Source: Copromyces sp. CBS 386.78 (taxonomy: Eukaryota; Ascomycota; Sordariomycetes; Sordariales; Sordariaceae). Taken from it: a stretch of 64,000 bases of DNA. Positions 23,403 to 34,789 of the stretch are shown piece after piece. The stretch is from the NCBI GenBank assembly GCA_030685235.1, contig MU839080.1, forward strand, positions 62,001-126,000, given 5' to 3'. Within the stretch, counting starts at the first letter, position 1. Every line of letters begins with the position of its first letter. The notes below the pieces were generated by a model. That model was not told where the DNA came from. It did no database searches and was given only the letters and a program-made list of their open reading frames with translations. The position numbers were made by a program, and so were the translations under genes.

Positions 23403-24317
23403 ATGCCACCCCGACCGACCCTCCTCGTTCCTCCAGGCGCAACGCGCCTCCTCCTCATACCCCGAACGAGCGCCGTCCGATCCCTCTCCTCCCTCACCAC
23501 CACCACAACCACAACCAACAACGCCTTCAACAAGCCCACACCCTCACAATCGCGCCGGCCACCGCCTACGTCAGTGACTACAACCCGCCCCTACTCCTCC
23601 TGGCTCCTCTCCGCCGTCTCCTCCGCCGCCTCCGCCCTCAACAACGCTTCGGGTTCTCCCAACGGTAACGGTGGAGCGCCCGAAACCGTCCTCCGCGCAC
23701 GACGCATCCTCCCCTACCCACCTTCGCACCTCTACAACTTGATCGCGGACGTTTCTTCCTACGATCAGTTTTTGCCGCATTGTAGTCGGAGTGTGGTTAC
23801 TGCTTGGGCTACTTCCCCAGAATCGGAACCAATACCTGCAGAGGGGGGACAAATAAAACAGACGCAAAAATGGCCGTCTCGGGGAGATCTAACAGTAGGC
23901 TGGGGCCCCTTCACCGAATCCTACTCTTCACGCGTGTACTGCGTTCCCAACGATGGCACAGGCTTGGGGATCGTGGAAGCTGTTAGTGGGAATGCTTCTA
24001 CTACCATTCCCTCTACCACGTTACAAAAGTTGGGCTACTCTTCTCCCTCCAATACGGAGAAGATGGAGGGTTCGTTGTTTGAGAGTCTGGTGACGAGGTG
24101 GACCGTGAGGTCTGTACCTGCCCCGGGAGGGACCAAGTTGGGAGGGTTGAAGAACCAAGGAGGAGGAGAAGAGAAGTGGACGGAGGTGGCGCTAAGTGTC
24201 AGGTTCAAGTTTGCGAATCCCGCGCTGGGGTTTGCAGTTGGACAGTTGGCTGGGCAGAAGGTGGATGAGATGGTGGAGGCTTTTGAGGAGAGGGCTAGGA
24301 TGACTTGGAGGAGGTAG
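23403..24317 (+). CDS. coq10: Coenzyme Q-binding protein COQ10 (START domain), mitochondrial
   Basis: Single exon, 304 aa. The first ~65 residues are rich in Arg/Ser/Thr with few acids and end in RPYSSWLLS, a good mitochondrial targeting sequence. The START/polyketide-cyclase-like domain runs from ~97 to the end: RRILPYPPSHLYNLIADVSS, YDQFLPHCSRS, then VGWGPFTESYSSRVYC, and the C-terminal helix FAVGQLAGQKVDEMVEAFEE. COQ10 binds ubiquinone in the inner membrane and is needed for efficient respiration. Between the beta strands there are Pro/Gly-rich insertions (around AEGGQIKQTQ and APGGTKLGG) that make it longer than yeast Coq10. Confidence 0.9.
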   Translation: MPPRPTLLVPPGATRLLLIPRTSAVRSLSSLTTTTTTTNNAFNKPTPSQSRRPPPTSVTTTRPYSSWLLSAVSSAASALNNASGSPNGNGGAPETVLRARRILPYPPSHLYNLIADVSSYDQFLPHCSRSVVTAWATSPESEPIPAEGGQIKQTQKWPSRGDLTVGWGPFTESYSSRVYCVPNDGTGLGIVEAVSGNASTTIPSTTLQKLGYSSPSNTEKMEGSLFESLVTRWTVRSVPAPGGTKLGGLKNQGGGEEKWTEVALSVRFKFANPALGFAVGQLAGQKVDEMVEAFEERARMTWRR

Positions 24318-24978
24318 GTAGGTGAAATGACACCCGACCGATAGACTTGGAGTTCCGACCTACACTAGAGGAGGAGGAATAGACTAGACTTGGAAGAAGG
24401 ATTGGCTTCGCGGCATTCGCTGCTTCCATGACATGTACATATCCCTGTATTATTATCATTATTTGGGCTTACATAGATAGTTGGCACTAACCGAAGAGCA
24501 AGCGATTAGAATAGACGCTCAAGCACGGTGGATTGTACCTGCCTACTTCACATACTTGGTCCTCATTCTAGCGTTCTTCATCCTCGTCATCAGTCGCATT
24601 CTGCTGGTAATGACCAACGATATGACAACCTCACGGTTATTCCAAGGGTTAGGGTAGATAAGGAAAAGACACGGAATCGGAGCGGTGCCCAGTGCCCACC
24701 GAGTGCAAAGTTGGGTGGGCCCGGCCCTCCACACTCCAATGGCCCCACAGGCTCTGACCATTTTTGTAGTTTTTCTCGTCTCGGAATTTGCAAAACTTTT
24801 CCCCCTCCTCTCCTCTCCTCTTCATTCTTTTCGCTCCCTCCGCGGTTCAAGAACCAGCACGATATGCTGCACCAACCTTACAACAAAGCCAGTGCCATCC
24901 AATGACGAGTGGTGATTGTTAGCTGCATCTTTTTACCAGTGCACTAACCAGGATCCTCCAACATCATTGTCCTTCGCC
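24318..24978. other. Intergenic region between COQ10 and the tRNA methyltransferase gene
   Basis: 3' end of COQ10 and promoter/leader of the next gene. An in-frame ATG at 24916 precedes the chosen start of the methyltransferase. Nothing else recognised. Confidence 0.5.
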
Positions 24979-25039
24979 ATGGCATCGAATGGCGTCGTCG
25001 CTCCTGTCGCTTCGTCCGAGGCACAGGTTGTCGTCGATG

Positions 25040-25071
<32 letters not shown>

Positions 25072-26407
25072 CCCGAGCAGCAGCAGCTCACTGCCCAGAT
25101 CTCCAAGCTCGAAATAGCCGAGGAGAATCAGCAGCAGCAGTGTGAGCAGCAGCAGCAGGAGGAACAACAGCCTCCCCATCGGTCTCATGATCCCCAGTTC
25201 AACCAAAAGCGCAGCGACCCGTTTCAGTTCGGATCTCGCTATCTGCAGGAGCAGGACGACGTCTTTGAGTTCAACGCGTGGGACCATGTCGAGACTGATG
25301 ACGCATACAAGGAGTATGCTGAACAGCAGTACGAGATGCAGCGCAATGCGCCCGTCTCGGACTTTGATAAGCGTAAGTAACCATCCATCTTCCTCATTCC
25401 CCCAATGGTTCACGCTAGGAGAGGGGTTCATCCCTATTGCCCCCCTCTCTTGGGCTTCCGTGATGATTTACAATCATAGCATAGTTCATCTGAATTTTTT
25501 ATGAAGACAACTGTAGCATATATAGTCTTTCGCTCCCATCTGACTGTTGCCCTTACCATTGGGTCTTAACACAACAAGTTTACACGTTCAGACATTTGGA
25601 GCAGTCTGCTAACTCAACTTGTCACATACAGATCGGTTCAACTCGGACCCTGCAAAGTGGTGGAATCAGTTCTACAAGAACAACACCGCTAACTTCTTCA
25701 AGGATCGCAAGTGGCTTCAGCAAGAGTTTCCCATCCTGGACAAGGTCGCCTCTGAGGGATACGGTCCCTGCACCCTCCTCGAAATAGGAGCTGGCGCGGG
25801 AAACACGGCCTTCCCCATCCTGTCCAAGAACAAGAACCCCGAGCTAAAGATCCACGCCTGTGATTTCTCCAAGAAGGCCGTCGAGGTCATGCGCTCGCAC
25901 GAGGCCTACAACACGGACCAGATGCAGGCCGACGTGTGGGACGTGGCCGGCGACGAGCTTCCCCCTCACCTTGGGGAGAACTCGGTCGATGTCGCCCTCA
26001 TGGTGTTCATCTTCTCTGCATTGTCCCCGTTGCAGTGGAAGAAGGCCGTCGAGAATGTGTACCGCGTGCTCAAGCCCGGCGGTGAAGTATGCTTCCGTGA
26101 CTATGGAAGAGGAGACCTGGCCCAGGTCCGCTTCAAGAAGGGTCGTTATCTGGACGAGAACTTCTACATTCGTGGTGATGGCACTCGCGTCTACTTCTTT
26201 GAAAGAGACGAGCTGGCCGATATCTGGTCTGGCAAGCTGTTTACCAAGGACGACAGTGAGGTCGAGAACGACGCTTCTGAGCCTGACATCCGCTTCGTGA
26301 TTGAGGACCTTGGTGTCGATCGTAGATTGCTCGTCAACCGCGCAAAGAAGCTCAAGATGTACCGCTGCTGGTTGCAGGGTCGCTTCAGGAAGCCTTTGCC
26401 GCAGTAG
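24979..26407 (+). CDS. trm140: tRNA N3-methylcytidine methyltransferase (METTL2/Trm140 family)
   Basis: Two exons, 24979-25372 and 25632-26407, with a 259-nt intron (GTAAGT donor, TACAG acceptor); 389 aa. I chose the ATG in GCCATGGCA at 24979; an upstream in-frame ATG at 24916 lacks support. The N-terminus is Gln-rich, with an uninterrupted CAA tract and more Q runs. Then come the family blocks SDPFQFGSRYLQEQDDVFEF and FNAWDHVETDD; splicing gives DFDKHRFNSDPAKWWNQFYK. The SAM-binding motif I is LLEIGAGAGNTAFP, followed by HACDFSKKAVEVM and VLKPGGEVCFRDYGRGDLAQ with FIRGDGTR-like YIRGDGTRVYFF. The family makes m3C32 in tRNA-Thr/Arg in the cytosol. The exact tRNA substrate here is inferred. Confidence 0.9.
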
Positions 26408-27306
26408 AATTACCAAATAACAATTGATACCCATTCTACATTACCTTAAGTTCCTCTCCTGCTCAATGTGATTGTTTCGCTGATTCTCTTGATACTTCTA
26501 GTGGTGTTGCAGAAATCTCAGTAGTCCGTGGCCATCGATAGGCGGCCGAAGGTAACAACAGCAGTACCTTGGAATCTTTCACACCTAGTTCCGTTACATA
26601 TAAGCACCATTCATTCTCCTTTGACCGGACACATTCACGACAGACAACGAAAGACAACAACATATTACATACGACCATAGGCACTTGGACAAGAATCGGG
26701 ATCCCGTCAGCTCTCCAATCGATGTCAGTGACCGCCAGGCCAGCCCAGTAGTCTAGTCGGCTCGATGACGACCGGCGAATTACCTGGTGTTGTATGTTCT
26801 TTTCCTTTTTCCCGATACTTCCTTATTTTCTATTTGACGGTTGGGAAGACGCACCGTACCTTGAACTTGCCAAACTGAAGCTTGCTCGAGCAGCACCGCA
26901 AACGAGATCAATGATACCTAATTCGTCACTAAATCGTGCCTGCTGCGTAGATACTAGGTCTATGTCGTCTTTGCTGTTCTTGTTCCAAGTCCAACCAACC
27001 CCTTTACCAGGTTCAGTTAATGACTGTGCTCATGAAACAGCACATTAGAACCATACATACATACATACATGTGGGAAATTCATCAAAACCATACATATCC
27101 CATGCATCATGTATGTCATTTTACTTGTACGAGTGAGTGGTCATGCCATCCATATCCGCCATGTCGCCTGAACGCCAGATATAAACACAAGAGAAATCAT
27201 GAATCCCATTTCCCATGCCCCCGTATGTAACCCAACACCTGTGAACTTTTCCATTCAGCTCGCCCACATCCGCATGCATCATTTGTGTGGTATCTTCACA
27301 CATTTT
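26408..27306. other. Convergent 3' intergenic region
   Basis: 3' ends of the methyltransferase and PRI2 genes. It has an ACAT microsatellite around 27052-27070. No gene recognised in 0.9 kb. Confidence 0.55.
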
Positions 27307-29078
27307 TCAACCGTCCATCTTCACATCCCCCCCTTGTCCTGACATCTTCCCCATGTTCTTCAGCAGATAACTCCGCTTAAAGTACTCGTTGGGATGGACG
27401 ATGGTCTCGAGCTGCGCCGCAGTCATGATACCGTCGTCCTTGGCCTTTTTGAGTTCTTCTTTGTGGAGGTGTTCGAAGACCCTGTTTTGAAAAAAAAAAA
27501 AAATCATTAGCCATCATCTATCTGTCTGTCAACCAGATTCGCTCCCAACCAACATCAGGAAGAGGAAGAGGAAGAGAGGGAGAGAGAGCAACGGGAAAAA
27601 AAAAAAAGAAAGAGAAAACATACCGATTACAAGCCATGTGAAACTTTTGCTTCTCCTTATCCTCCTTAACGCCATTCAACACCCCCCTCTCCGTAACGCC
27701 CATCCCCTGCTGCAACAGCGTCTGCAGATTCTCCATGTTAAAGTGTCTATAGGGACACCCGTGCGCCTCGCCTGGTCCAGGCGGGTGTTCGGTCAAGATC
27801 TTTTGACAACTATACGGACTGTAACCGCCTCCCCTCCGATTACTATCGCCGCCCACGTCGCCGTACGTGTGTCGGACATTATACCGGTACTCCTTGTTGA
27901 ACGTGTCGTCTGTTATCTTGTTGAACGACTGTCGCCAAAACAACAAACATTCTTCGAGGTTGAGACCGATTCCTTTCAGGAACAAAGTGTATTGCAGACG
28001 ACCGTAGTGTTTCAAGTGTGCGTCGCGACGTAAAGTCCGGTGGAGGTGTGACATGCACGCGGGAAAATGGTGGTTCGCCACCAACGTGTCGATGTTTCTT
28101 GCGGAGATGTCGGCCGAGGAAATCGCGGAGCTGGTGCCGACGTACGAAGCATCGGGCGTGATGAAGTTCTTGCTCAGGTGCGCCAGGATCGGAGTGAGGC
28201 GGTCGTCTTCGTCTAATCTCGGGAGTGCCCGGGCCGTGAGTTCGAGCTGGCGCTCAAGCCGGGAAGAGAATTCCGAGACCACCATGGCTTGTTGTTCCCT
28301 CGCGGGGACGTAGGCGTACCCCTGCCTTAAGAAAACGCGACGCTGCTCGACGAGCTCGGGCACGCGCGTCCAGTCAACTTTGCACCACGTCTGTTGGTTC
28401 TCTTCTTCATACCCTCCTGCTGCTGCTCCTCCTCCTCCTCCTCCCTTCTTCTGACCAAAAGAGGCAGTCGCCGCCAACTCAGCAGCCAACTCCCTCTTCT
28501 CCTCATCCGAAACAGTGTCCCAGTCAAGATTAAGCGAGTTGATGAACGCGGCACGCTCACGGCCGTCGTCGGTGTTCAGGCGCATGCGGAAGAGCATGGT
28601 TTCCACGCGGGTGAAGCGCCGCCGCAGGTCTTCGGTGGACGCAAAGGCGAGACGAAGGATGAAGTGGCTGTAGTGGTCCTTTTGGCGCTGGGCGAAGAGT
28701 TGAGAGGAGGAGGAGCTGTTGGTGTCGAGGGGGAGGTACTTGTCGAGTAAAGGCTTCATGTGCGAGGCGGTCTCGGCGGGGGTTTTGTTACGGAAGGAAC
28801 AGGCTTCTAGTTCGGCGAGGACTGCGATGAGGGTACAAGAGGTTAGTTAACGTTTGGAATGAGGGAGGGAGAGGAGGGCGGTGAAACATACTTCGTAGCC
28901 TGTCGATGGCCCATTGTTCAAACTGCTCGATGGTGATGTCTGCTGTGGGAGGGGTCGAGTAGAAGTTGAGGCGATGGGGGTAATCGATGTCCTTGTACGC
29001 GGCTTCTGCGAATGGTTTCTTGCGGTAGTCAAGGTTTCGCCTTTTGGGGTCGATACGACTGACGTTTGATCGTAGCAT
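27307..29078 (-). CDS. pri2: DNA primase large subunit
   Basis: Three exons on the minus strand: 29078-28892, 28821-27624 and 27481-27307; 519 aa, near yeast Pri2. The start MLRSNVSRIDPKRRNL and the YPHRLNFYSTPP block are typical. The C-terminal [4Fe-4S] domain has its four cysteines in EECLLFWRQSF, YSCQKIL, HGCPYRHF and MACNR, with GIGLNLEECL and RYNVRHTYGDVGG around the first. A Gly-rich insert (GGGGGGAAAGG) lies mid-protein. Together with PRI1 and polymerase alpha it makes the RNA primer at replication origins and lagging strands. An ACGCGT box lies just upstream (separate entry). Confidence 0.95.
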
Positions 29079-29677
29079 GATGGAGACTTGTTGGCGTTGT
29101 CTTCAAGGCTCTCTGGCCTGGGAGGTTGTGGGTTCGAATGTCGTGAGCTGGTGATGGTGTTGGTCTGGGAGACGCGTCTAAGACTTGTCGAGACGCGCAG
29201 CTACTTACAAAATCAATTAAAGCGCGGGCCAATCACAGACGGCTGTTTGTCCGTCAAGTTGAGCGTGATGCTGCTTTGACCCTAACCCTCGTGAAGACCG
29301 TTCCCTTAACAAACACTTTGGACTTTTCTTTCCTCGCAATCTTTTCCATCCAATATTTCTATTTCATTCTCATTCTCACTTTACGGGCTCATAAATCCGT
29401 GGTCTCAGATTGCGATATGATCCCAGGCTTCCAACCGGAGGGGAAACGGTCAAGACATAATCCAGCAACAGGATGAAAAATACGTTCAACGGTTCACTCA
29501 TGCTGACATTTTACTATTCCCTATCAAACATGCAAATCAATATGACGCCGCTAACAAACCCCAGGATAAAAATGACAAATATGATATAAGAAGAAAAAGT
29601 GGTTTGGCCTCGCAGGTCCAAATGCGATAGCCACAGGTATCAATCTCCCATACAATTCCCTACATCCTAATCCAACT
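29079..29677. other. Intergenic region: PRI2 promoter and 3' end of the AIM24-like gene
   Basis: About 0.6 kb. Besides the MCB elements it holds CCCTAACCCT at 29280-29289, matching 1.7 copies of the TTAGGG telomere repeat, and A-rich sequence towards 29600. No coding region. Confidence 0.5.
29172..29198. promoter_or_regulatory. MluI cell-cycle box(es) upstream of PRI2
   Basis: A perfect ACGCGT at 29172-29177, about 95 bp upstream of the PRI2 ATG, with a second ACGCG core at 29193-29197. ACGCGT is the binding site of the MBF/DSC1-type factor that turns on DNA-replication genes in G1/S in ascomycetes. The location before a primase gene fits, but binding is inferred. Confidence 0.55.
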
Positions 29678-31403
29678 TTAGGCCTTCGGTGTCTGGCCAG
29701 TCATGAACGCACTGAAGGCAGTCTATTTCAGAAAGTTAGTTCATGCCATTCTCCAAGCATATCAAGTGGGGTTTGGGGGGGGTTTACATACCGCATTCCT
29801 CGTCTGGATGAACACCGTTCCAGGACCAGTGAACTTGCACACGAGTCCTTCGCCAGAAGCGAAGCCAGATAGCATGCCACCGGAAGCAACACGTTCCAGG
29901 ACGTACTTGGTGTTCCAAGCAACCAAGTGACCGTTGTCGACGATGTACTTCTCGCCATCCGCCAACTGTTTGCCTTCTGTTAGCAACCAACCTGCGTATT
30001 TCATTCAGAGTGGGAGGGGGTTTCGGCAAGCAAACTCACATCCTTCCGAATAATAGCACCAAAACTAGTCAACCACAACAAGCCTGTGCCACTAATCTTG
30101 TACACCCAGAGACCCTCACCAGAGAACATGGCCTTCCCCAGTCCCTGGCGCTTATAGTCCTTGGTAACGTGCTGCGTCGAGGCCAAGTATCCGTCATGGC
30201 TGACAGACCAGGTCTGGGAGCCATCCAACCGGAGACTCGTGATATCGCCCAGCATGGCGGGACCCAGAAGCAGCTCGCCGGGGCCGGTGAATGTCGAGGT
30301 GCCCATCTCGCCGCCGGCGACGAGCTTCTTCATGCTGAATTTGTAGGCGCCCTTGAGGGAGACGGAGGGGGACATGGCGATCATTGTGCCTGTTAAAGGA
30401 GGTTAGCCATGGTCTTCAATTACTACACCTAAGTAAGGGGTGAACTGAGAGAAAACATACCAGGCTTAGCATCCAACGGGCACCCAATCGCCAACTGAAC
30501 AGTCAAAATGGTATTGCAATCCCGATGGCTGATCCGGTAACTGCCACCGTTAAACGTTCCCACGTCATCTGACACCGCACCAACACCAGAAAACTGTCCA
30601 GCGGCGGGCGCACCAGTAATGGCAGCCGCTGCGGCAGTGCTCAAACCTAGTCCAACCGCTTGTTGTGGTGCTGGCTGCTGCTGCTGCTGTTGCTGAACTT
30701 GCTGCTGAGCCTGAGGCTGCTGCTCGCCTTGAGGATACTGTGGAGAAGCGACATATTGTTGCTGAGGAGGAGGGGTGTGGGCAGAGGTTCTGGAGGCGCT
30801 GGAATCGGTTCTCATGTGAAGAGGGAGGGCGGTTTGAGGGTGTTGCTGCTGGACTGGTGGAGCTGCGTATTGAGGTTGCGGTTGCTGGACCTGCTGCTGC
30901 AGCTGGGTTGGTGGTGGCGCATATTGCTGCTGTTGTTGAGTCGGCGGCGAGGCATATTGTTGAGGCGCCGGTGGTGGGGAGAATTGTTGCTGTGGTGGTT
31001 GTTGATATTGCTGCTGCTGCTGCTGCGAAGGAGGAAACGGGTAGGAAGGAGTGGATGATTTGGGCGGTGGCGTGGCAGACGAGCCGGCGGACTGAGGAGG
31101 AGGCGGATAGTGTCTTCCTTGCTGTTGGGTGGTCGGAGGAGATGGGTAAGAGAACTTTGTCTGGGTTGGAGGAGCAGACATGGGAGGAGGAGGATAGCTG
31201 TGTTGAGCAGGAGCTGTTGTCTTTGTTAGTATCAACCGTTCCGTATGCTTTTCAACCACCTCAATGTCTTTGACAGAGGACCAAGGAATCAGTTTGGAAC
31301 ATACCTCCAGCACCAGATGCTCCAGGAGGGGCTAGGATTCTGGTTAGCTATGTCATACCTCAATAACGAAAAGCGTCTGATACTCACGAGGATAGTAAGA
31401 CAT
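29678..31403 (-). CDS. AIM24-family protein with Gln/Pro-rich N-terminus
   Basis: Six exons on the minus strand: 31403-31388, 31331-31305, 31213-30461, 30389-30040, 29965-29792 and 29722-29678; 454 aa. The first ~215 residues ([20 protein letters not shown] onwards) are almost only Pro, Gln, Ser, Tyr and Ala, encoded by CAG/CAA runs. From ~235 on comes the AIM24 (DUF124) beta-sandwich: [99 protein letters not shown], ending [14 protein letters not shown]24 in yeast supports MICOS at the inner membrane, but this protein has no mitochondrial targeting sequence, so location is open. The two tiny first exons (16 and 27 nt) were placed by phase and splice signals. Confidence 0.86.
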
Positions 31404-33137
31404 GCTGATTGTCAGTGTTGCTCAAACGCTTGAACACTTGACTCTCTTCTCAGCTAGCTTCGAAGTTTGGTAGAGAGTTCCTCTTCTTCTTGAAGCTGAA
31501 TTTCAATGTGAAAGTGTGAATGGATGGAACTTTTGGAGTAACTCGGTGGATGCCCCGCACTTATTAGAAGCTGACTGCAGATCACTTGTGTTTGTCGAGT
31601 TCGTGAGACTGTCAGCAGAGAATGGTGATAGCTATGGTGAGAAGCCGGTTCAGAGAGAGAATTCAAACAGATTCACAGAGATAGAACGCTGAGGAGAAGA
31701 GGGACAAGGAAGAGGAAGAAGAGCATCTGACGCGACGTCAACTCGGTGTTCACACTCATTTGTATTCAAGGGTGCCACTGGTACCTGAGCAGCTCTACCC
31801 TATGGTAGTGTAGCAGGGGAGCAGCCCCCCAGATGGCCTCTTGTTGCGCGTCCGCCATAGCGGCTGTGGTGCGGGCTGCTTTCTAATTCAAGCTCAATAA
31901 TGTAGTATGGAGAATATGAAGTGCCCAATCAGTGAGCCTTGAGAATGACAGGAAGGGAAGAGCGCCGTCTTGTCTTCATGGGACCATGGAGCAACGAGTG
32001 CAAGCGCGGGACGAGGGCGCTTACAGAGGGGATGGAAGAATCTGATTGGCGCCAAGTCTTACAGGCTCAGGGTCCTGTCCGGATCTCCGTTGGCGAATCC
32101 AAATTCTAGCTCACCGAATTCGAGACCTTTGATGTTTGAGAGGATTTGAGAAGATGTGAAGAAGGTTCATAGTGTTTGTTCTGTTTGCACTCTCGGCCTC
32201 CGAGGTTGAGCTCCTGAACGAAAGGGGAAGTTTGTTGACTCGGCGATAAAGGTCAGTGCGGAGTAACAGTATTTGGACCCATCAAAATATTGAACTCTTC
32301 CAAAACCAACAGCTTTCGGCTTTCAAGAAAAATAACAGCCACATGATGTTTCAACTCGTCACCAGAAGGACTCCAGGGTATTGAGTGGTCCATGACTCCA
32401 GCGGAAATTAAATGTTGCCCGAAAGGGCGACTGATAACTCTCCGTTGGCAAGCTGAGATTGTAGAATGGCCGAGTTGTTTGAGGGTTTGTGGTGCAGGCG
32501 AAACCGAGAGCGGCCTCAGTGGAACTGATGAGAAAACGTCAGCACTTGCAGCTCAGCTTAGCAGGTAGTATAGTTGCCTGCCGGGAAGTCATGGCGGGGT
32601 CATAGATGCACAGTTGACTGGGCAAAGGCGGATACCGCTGTGAGGCGATTGTCCAATGGGATGTAGTGGAATGTGCGCTGCCTGCCGCAACGACTTGGTT
32701 GCATCACTCACATGCAACCAAAGAGGTCCGCGAACTTCTAGAAATTAGGAAAATAAAAATATTAAGAGTCGTTGCGTGACCCCCCTACGAAAAACCTACT
32801 GTCATTTGGCTCGACCTAGCCGATACGCCTCTTCCCTCTGCCTCGCCCCAAGTTCTCTTGCTGCGCAGATACTGCCTTCGTTCCCGATCACGCATTCGTC
32901 CTTTTCTACCGCGGAACCCGACAGGCACGGCTAGGTCAACGACTCCCAACTCCCATCAAGTACCAGGTTGTTGGCGGCGGCGTCTTCCCGCATTCATAAC
33001 CCTCGAAATATCCTCAGCGACTACAAGTGTACGAAGCACACCCGTTGAAGAAGCTTAACAGCTTGGAGCTTGGAGCTTGGGCCACCTTCCGACGTTTCTG
33101 CGACCGATTCATACCACATACCGATTGGACTATCATC
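31404..33137. other. Divergent intergenic region (AIM24-like / FAM210-like)
   Basis: About 1.7 kb between two start codons. No frame of useful length and no repeat beyond short homopurine runs near 31680-31730. Probably promoters and 5' leaders for both genes. Confidence 0.5.
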
Positions 33138-34096
33138 ATGTGGAGGACAGGATACGGAGCTGCCGAGACCCTCCTTAGGGGAGGCGTCGTCTTCCGGAGG
33201 GCTGCTAGGGATACCACAGTGGTTGCTCGGACATGGGCGCAGCACATCTCCACCAAGAGCGCCGCTGCACCACAGCTACAGTACGCGAGCTTGTCGGCTA
33301 GGATCAGACAGGCTTCGAGAACCGGGCAGCCCAAGCAGTTTACCACCTCGTCAAGACGCCCATTCCAGTCCTCGAGGTCGCGCCGGTCGGAAAAGTCGTC
33401 CGAGCAAGAGGGAGCCAAGGAGAAGGCCAAGGGAAAGGCCAAGGAGCCAGAGCCGACCGGGTTCAGTGCGAGGATGAAGCAGCTCTCCAAGGAGTACGGC
33501 TGGACTGCCGTCGGAGTCTATCTCGCCCTTAGCGTGCTAGACTTCCCCTTCTGCTTCTTGTTCGTGCGCACGGTCGGCACTGAGAAGATTGGTAAGTTTG
33601 TCTTACAATGTAGTGAAAGCGGACAAGAACTAACGTCTTGTGACTCTATAGCCCATTTCGAACACATTGTCGTGTCATGGCTCGAAAAGGTCATCCCTCA
33701 AAATGTTCAGGATTTCTGGCACAAGTACCGGGCGGCTCTCAAGGTCAACAAGCGGGAACGCACTGGTGAGGAGTCCGAGGAGACTGCCGGATGGGGCGTT
33801 GAGGCCGCCGAGGAGCGGAGCAAGCAAGCTGGAGCCAGTAAGTACTCTAGTCGCATTGTTCCTCCTTCGAGGTCTGGGGGATATACCATTGGACACATAT
33901 GCTAACCGTCTCCTTCTCAGGCTTGGCCACCCAGCTTGCTCTGGCGTATGCGATCCACAAGAGTTTCATCTTTATCAGGGTCCCTTTGACAGCTGCTATC
34001 CTTCCCAAGGTCGTCAAGGTTCTCAGGTCTTGGGGTTACCACATCGGTACAAAGAAGGCAGCGAAGACAGTTGTCAAGGCGGTCAAGAAGGCTTGA
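33138..34096 (+). CDS. Mitochondrial DUF1279 (FAM210-like) protein
   Basis: Three exons, 33138-33591, 33652-33837 and 33921-34096 (introns 60 and 83 nt); 271 aa. The first ~90 residues are Arg/Ser/Ala-rich with almost no acids, a clear mitochondrial presequence (MWRTGYGAAETLLRGGVVFR). After a Lys/Glu-rich linker the DUF1279 domain begins at MKQLSKEYGWTAVGVYLALS, contains the hydrophobic VLDFPFCFLFVRTVG, and ends with TQLALAYAIHKSFIFIRVPL and ILPKVVKVLRSWGY. The family (human FAM210A/B) is membrane-anchored in mitochondria and linked to translation and respiration. The molecular role is unknown. An upstream in-frame ATG at 33027 is less likely because MWRTG starts the presequence well. Confidence 0.85.
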
Positions 34097-34789
34097 GAGA
34101 AGTGCTCACCTTGCCTTGGATATCCCGTCACACGTTTCAATATCTCTACTCCCTTTTCCTTTCAGTTGTATATCCCTTGTTTGGAGGCTGGCGTTCCGTA
34201 GGTGGCGGTTGCATTGCATACAATCAAGAATCCCTTTCCCACGAACCGGACACACTATACTAAAACATGGCAATGTAGTACACGCTTAGGTCATTACCCG
34301 TTGGGGAACATAACAATGAGCATGTTACTTGAAGACCGGTGTCGTCTCCTTTGCAATTTGCAAGCTCGATGATTCGGATAAACCAACATGGCAATCATCC
34401 ATGCTGCCGCCACCATGCTGTCCGTTGTGTAAGGTACCATTCGCTGTATAAACACACAGCAGTCGCAGCTGACAACGGCCGATCAAATGCGGTAAGTGGC
34501 TGCACGGACCAAACACGAGCATCAACACCACATCATGCATGCAATTTACACCATTGTTCATCTCCCTCAAATGGTACACTTATCAACTTGCATGTCAATG
34601 CCACTCGCGGTTATAGCACCTATTTCAGAGTCTCGCTTGGACTTATCAATTACTCCGTTACGGTGCCGGTGTCCGGGGTGGTATCGTACCTTCTCATTGG
34701 CCTGCCACATTCGTCAAGTTTCAACTGTATCGACAACCAAGCTTCTTTCTAGTTTAAGAAGGTGGTAACACCATCTCCCGCGAGGTACC
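34097..34789. other. Intergenic region
   Basis: About 0.7 kb: the 3' end of the FAM210-like gene and the promoter of the amidase gene. Nothing recognisable. Confidence 0.5.

Noticed and set aside
29088..29160. Possible tRNA T-arm (GGGTTCGAAT) near 29130
   Set aside because: The flanking bases do not pair into a T stem and no acceptor or anticodon arm could be built around it.
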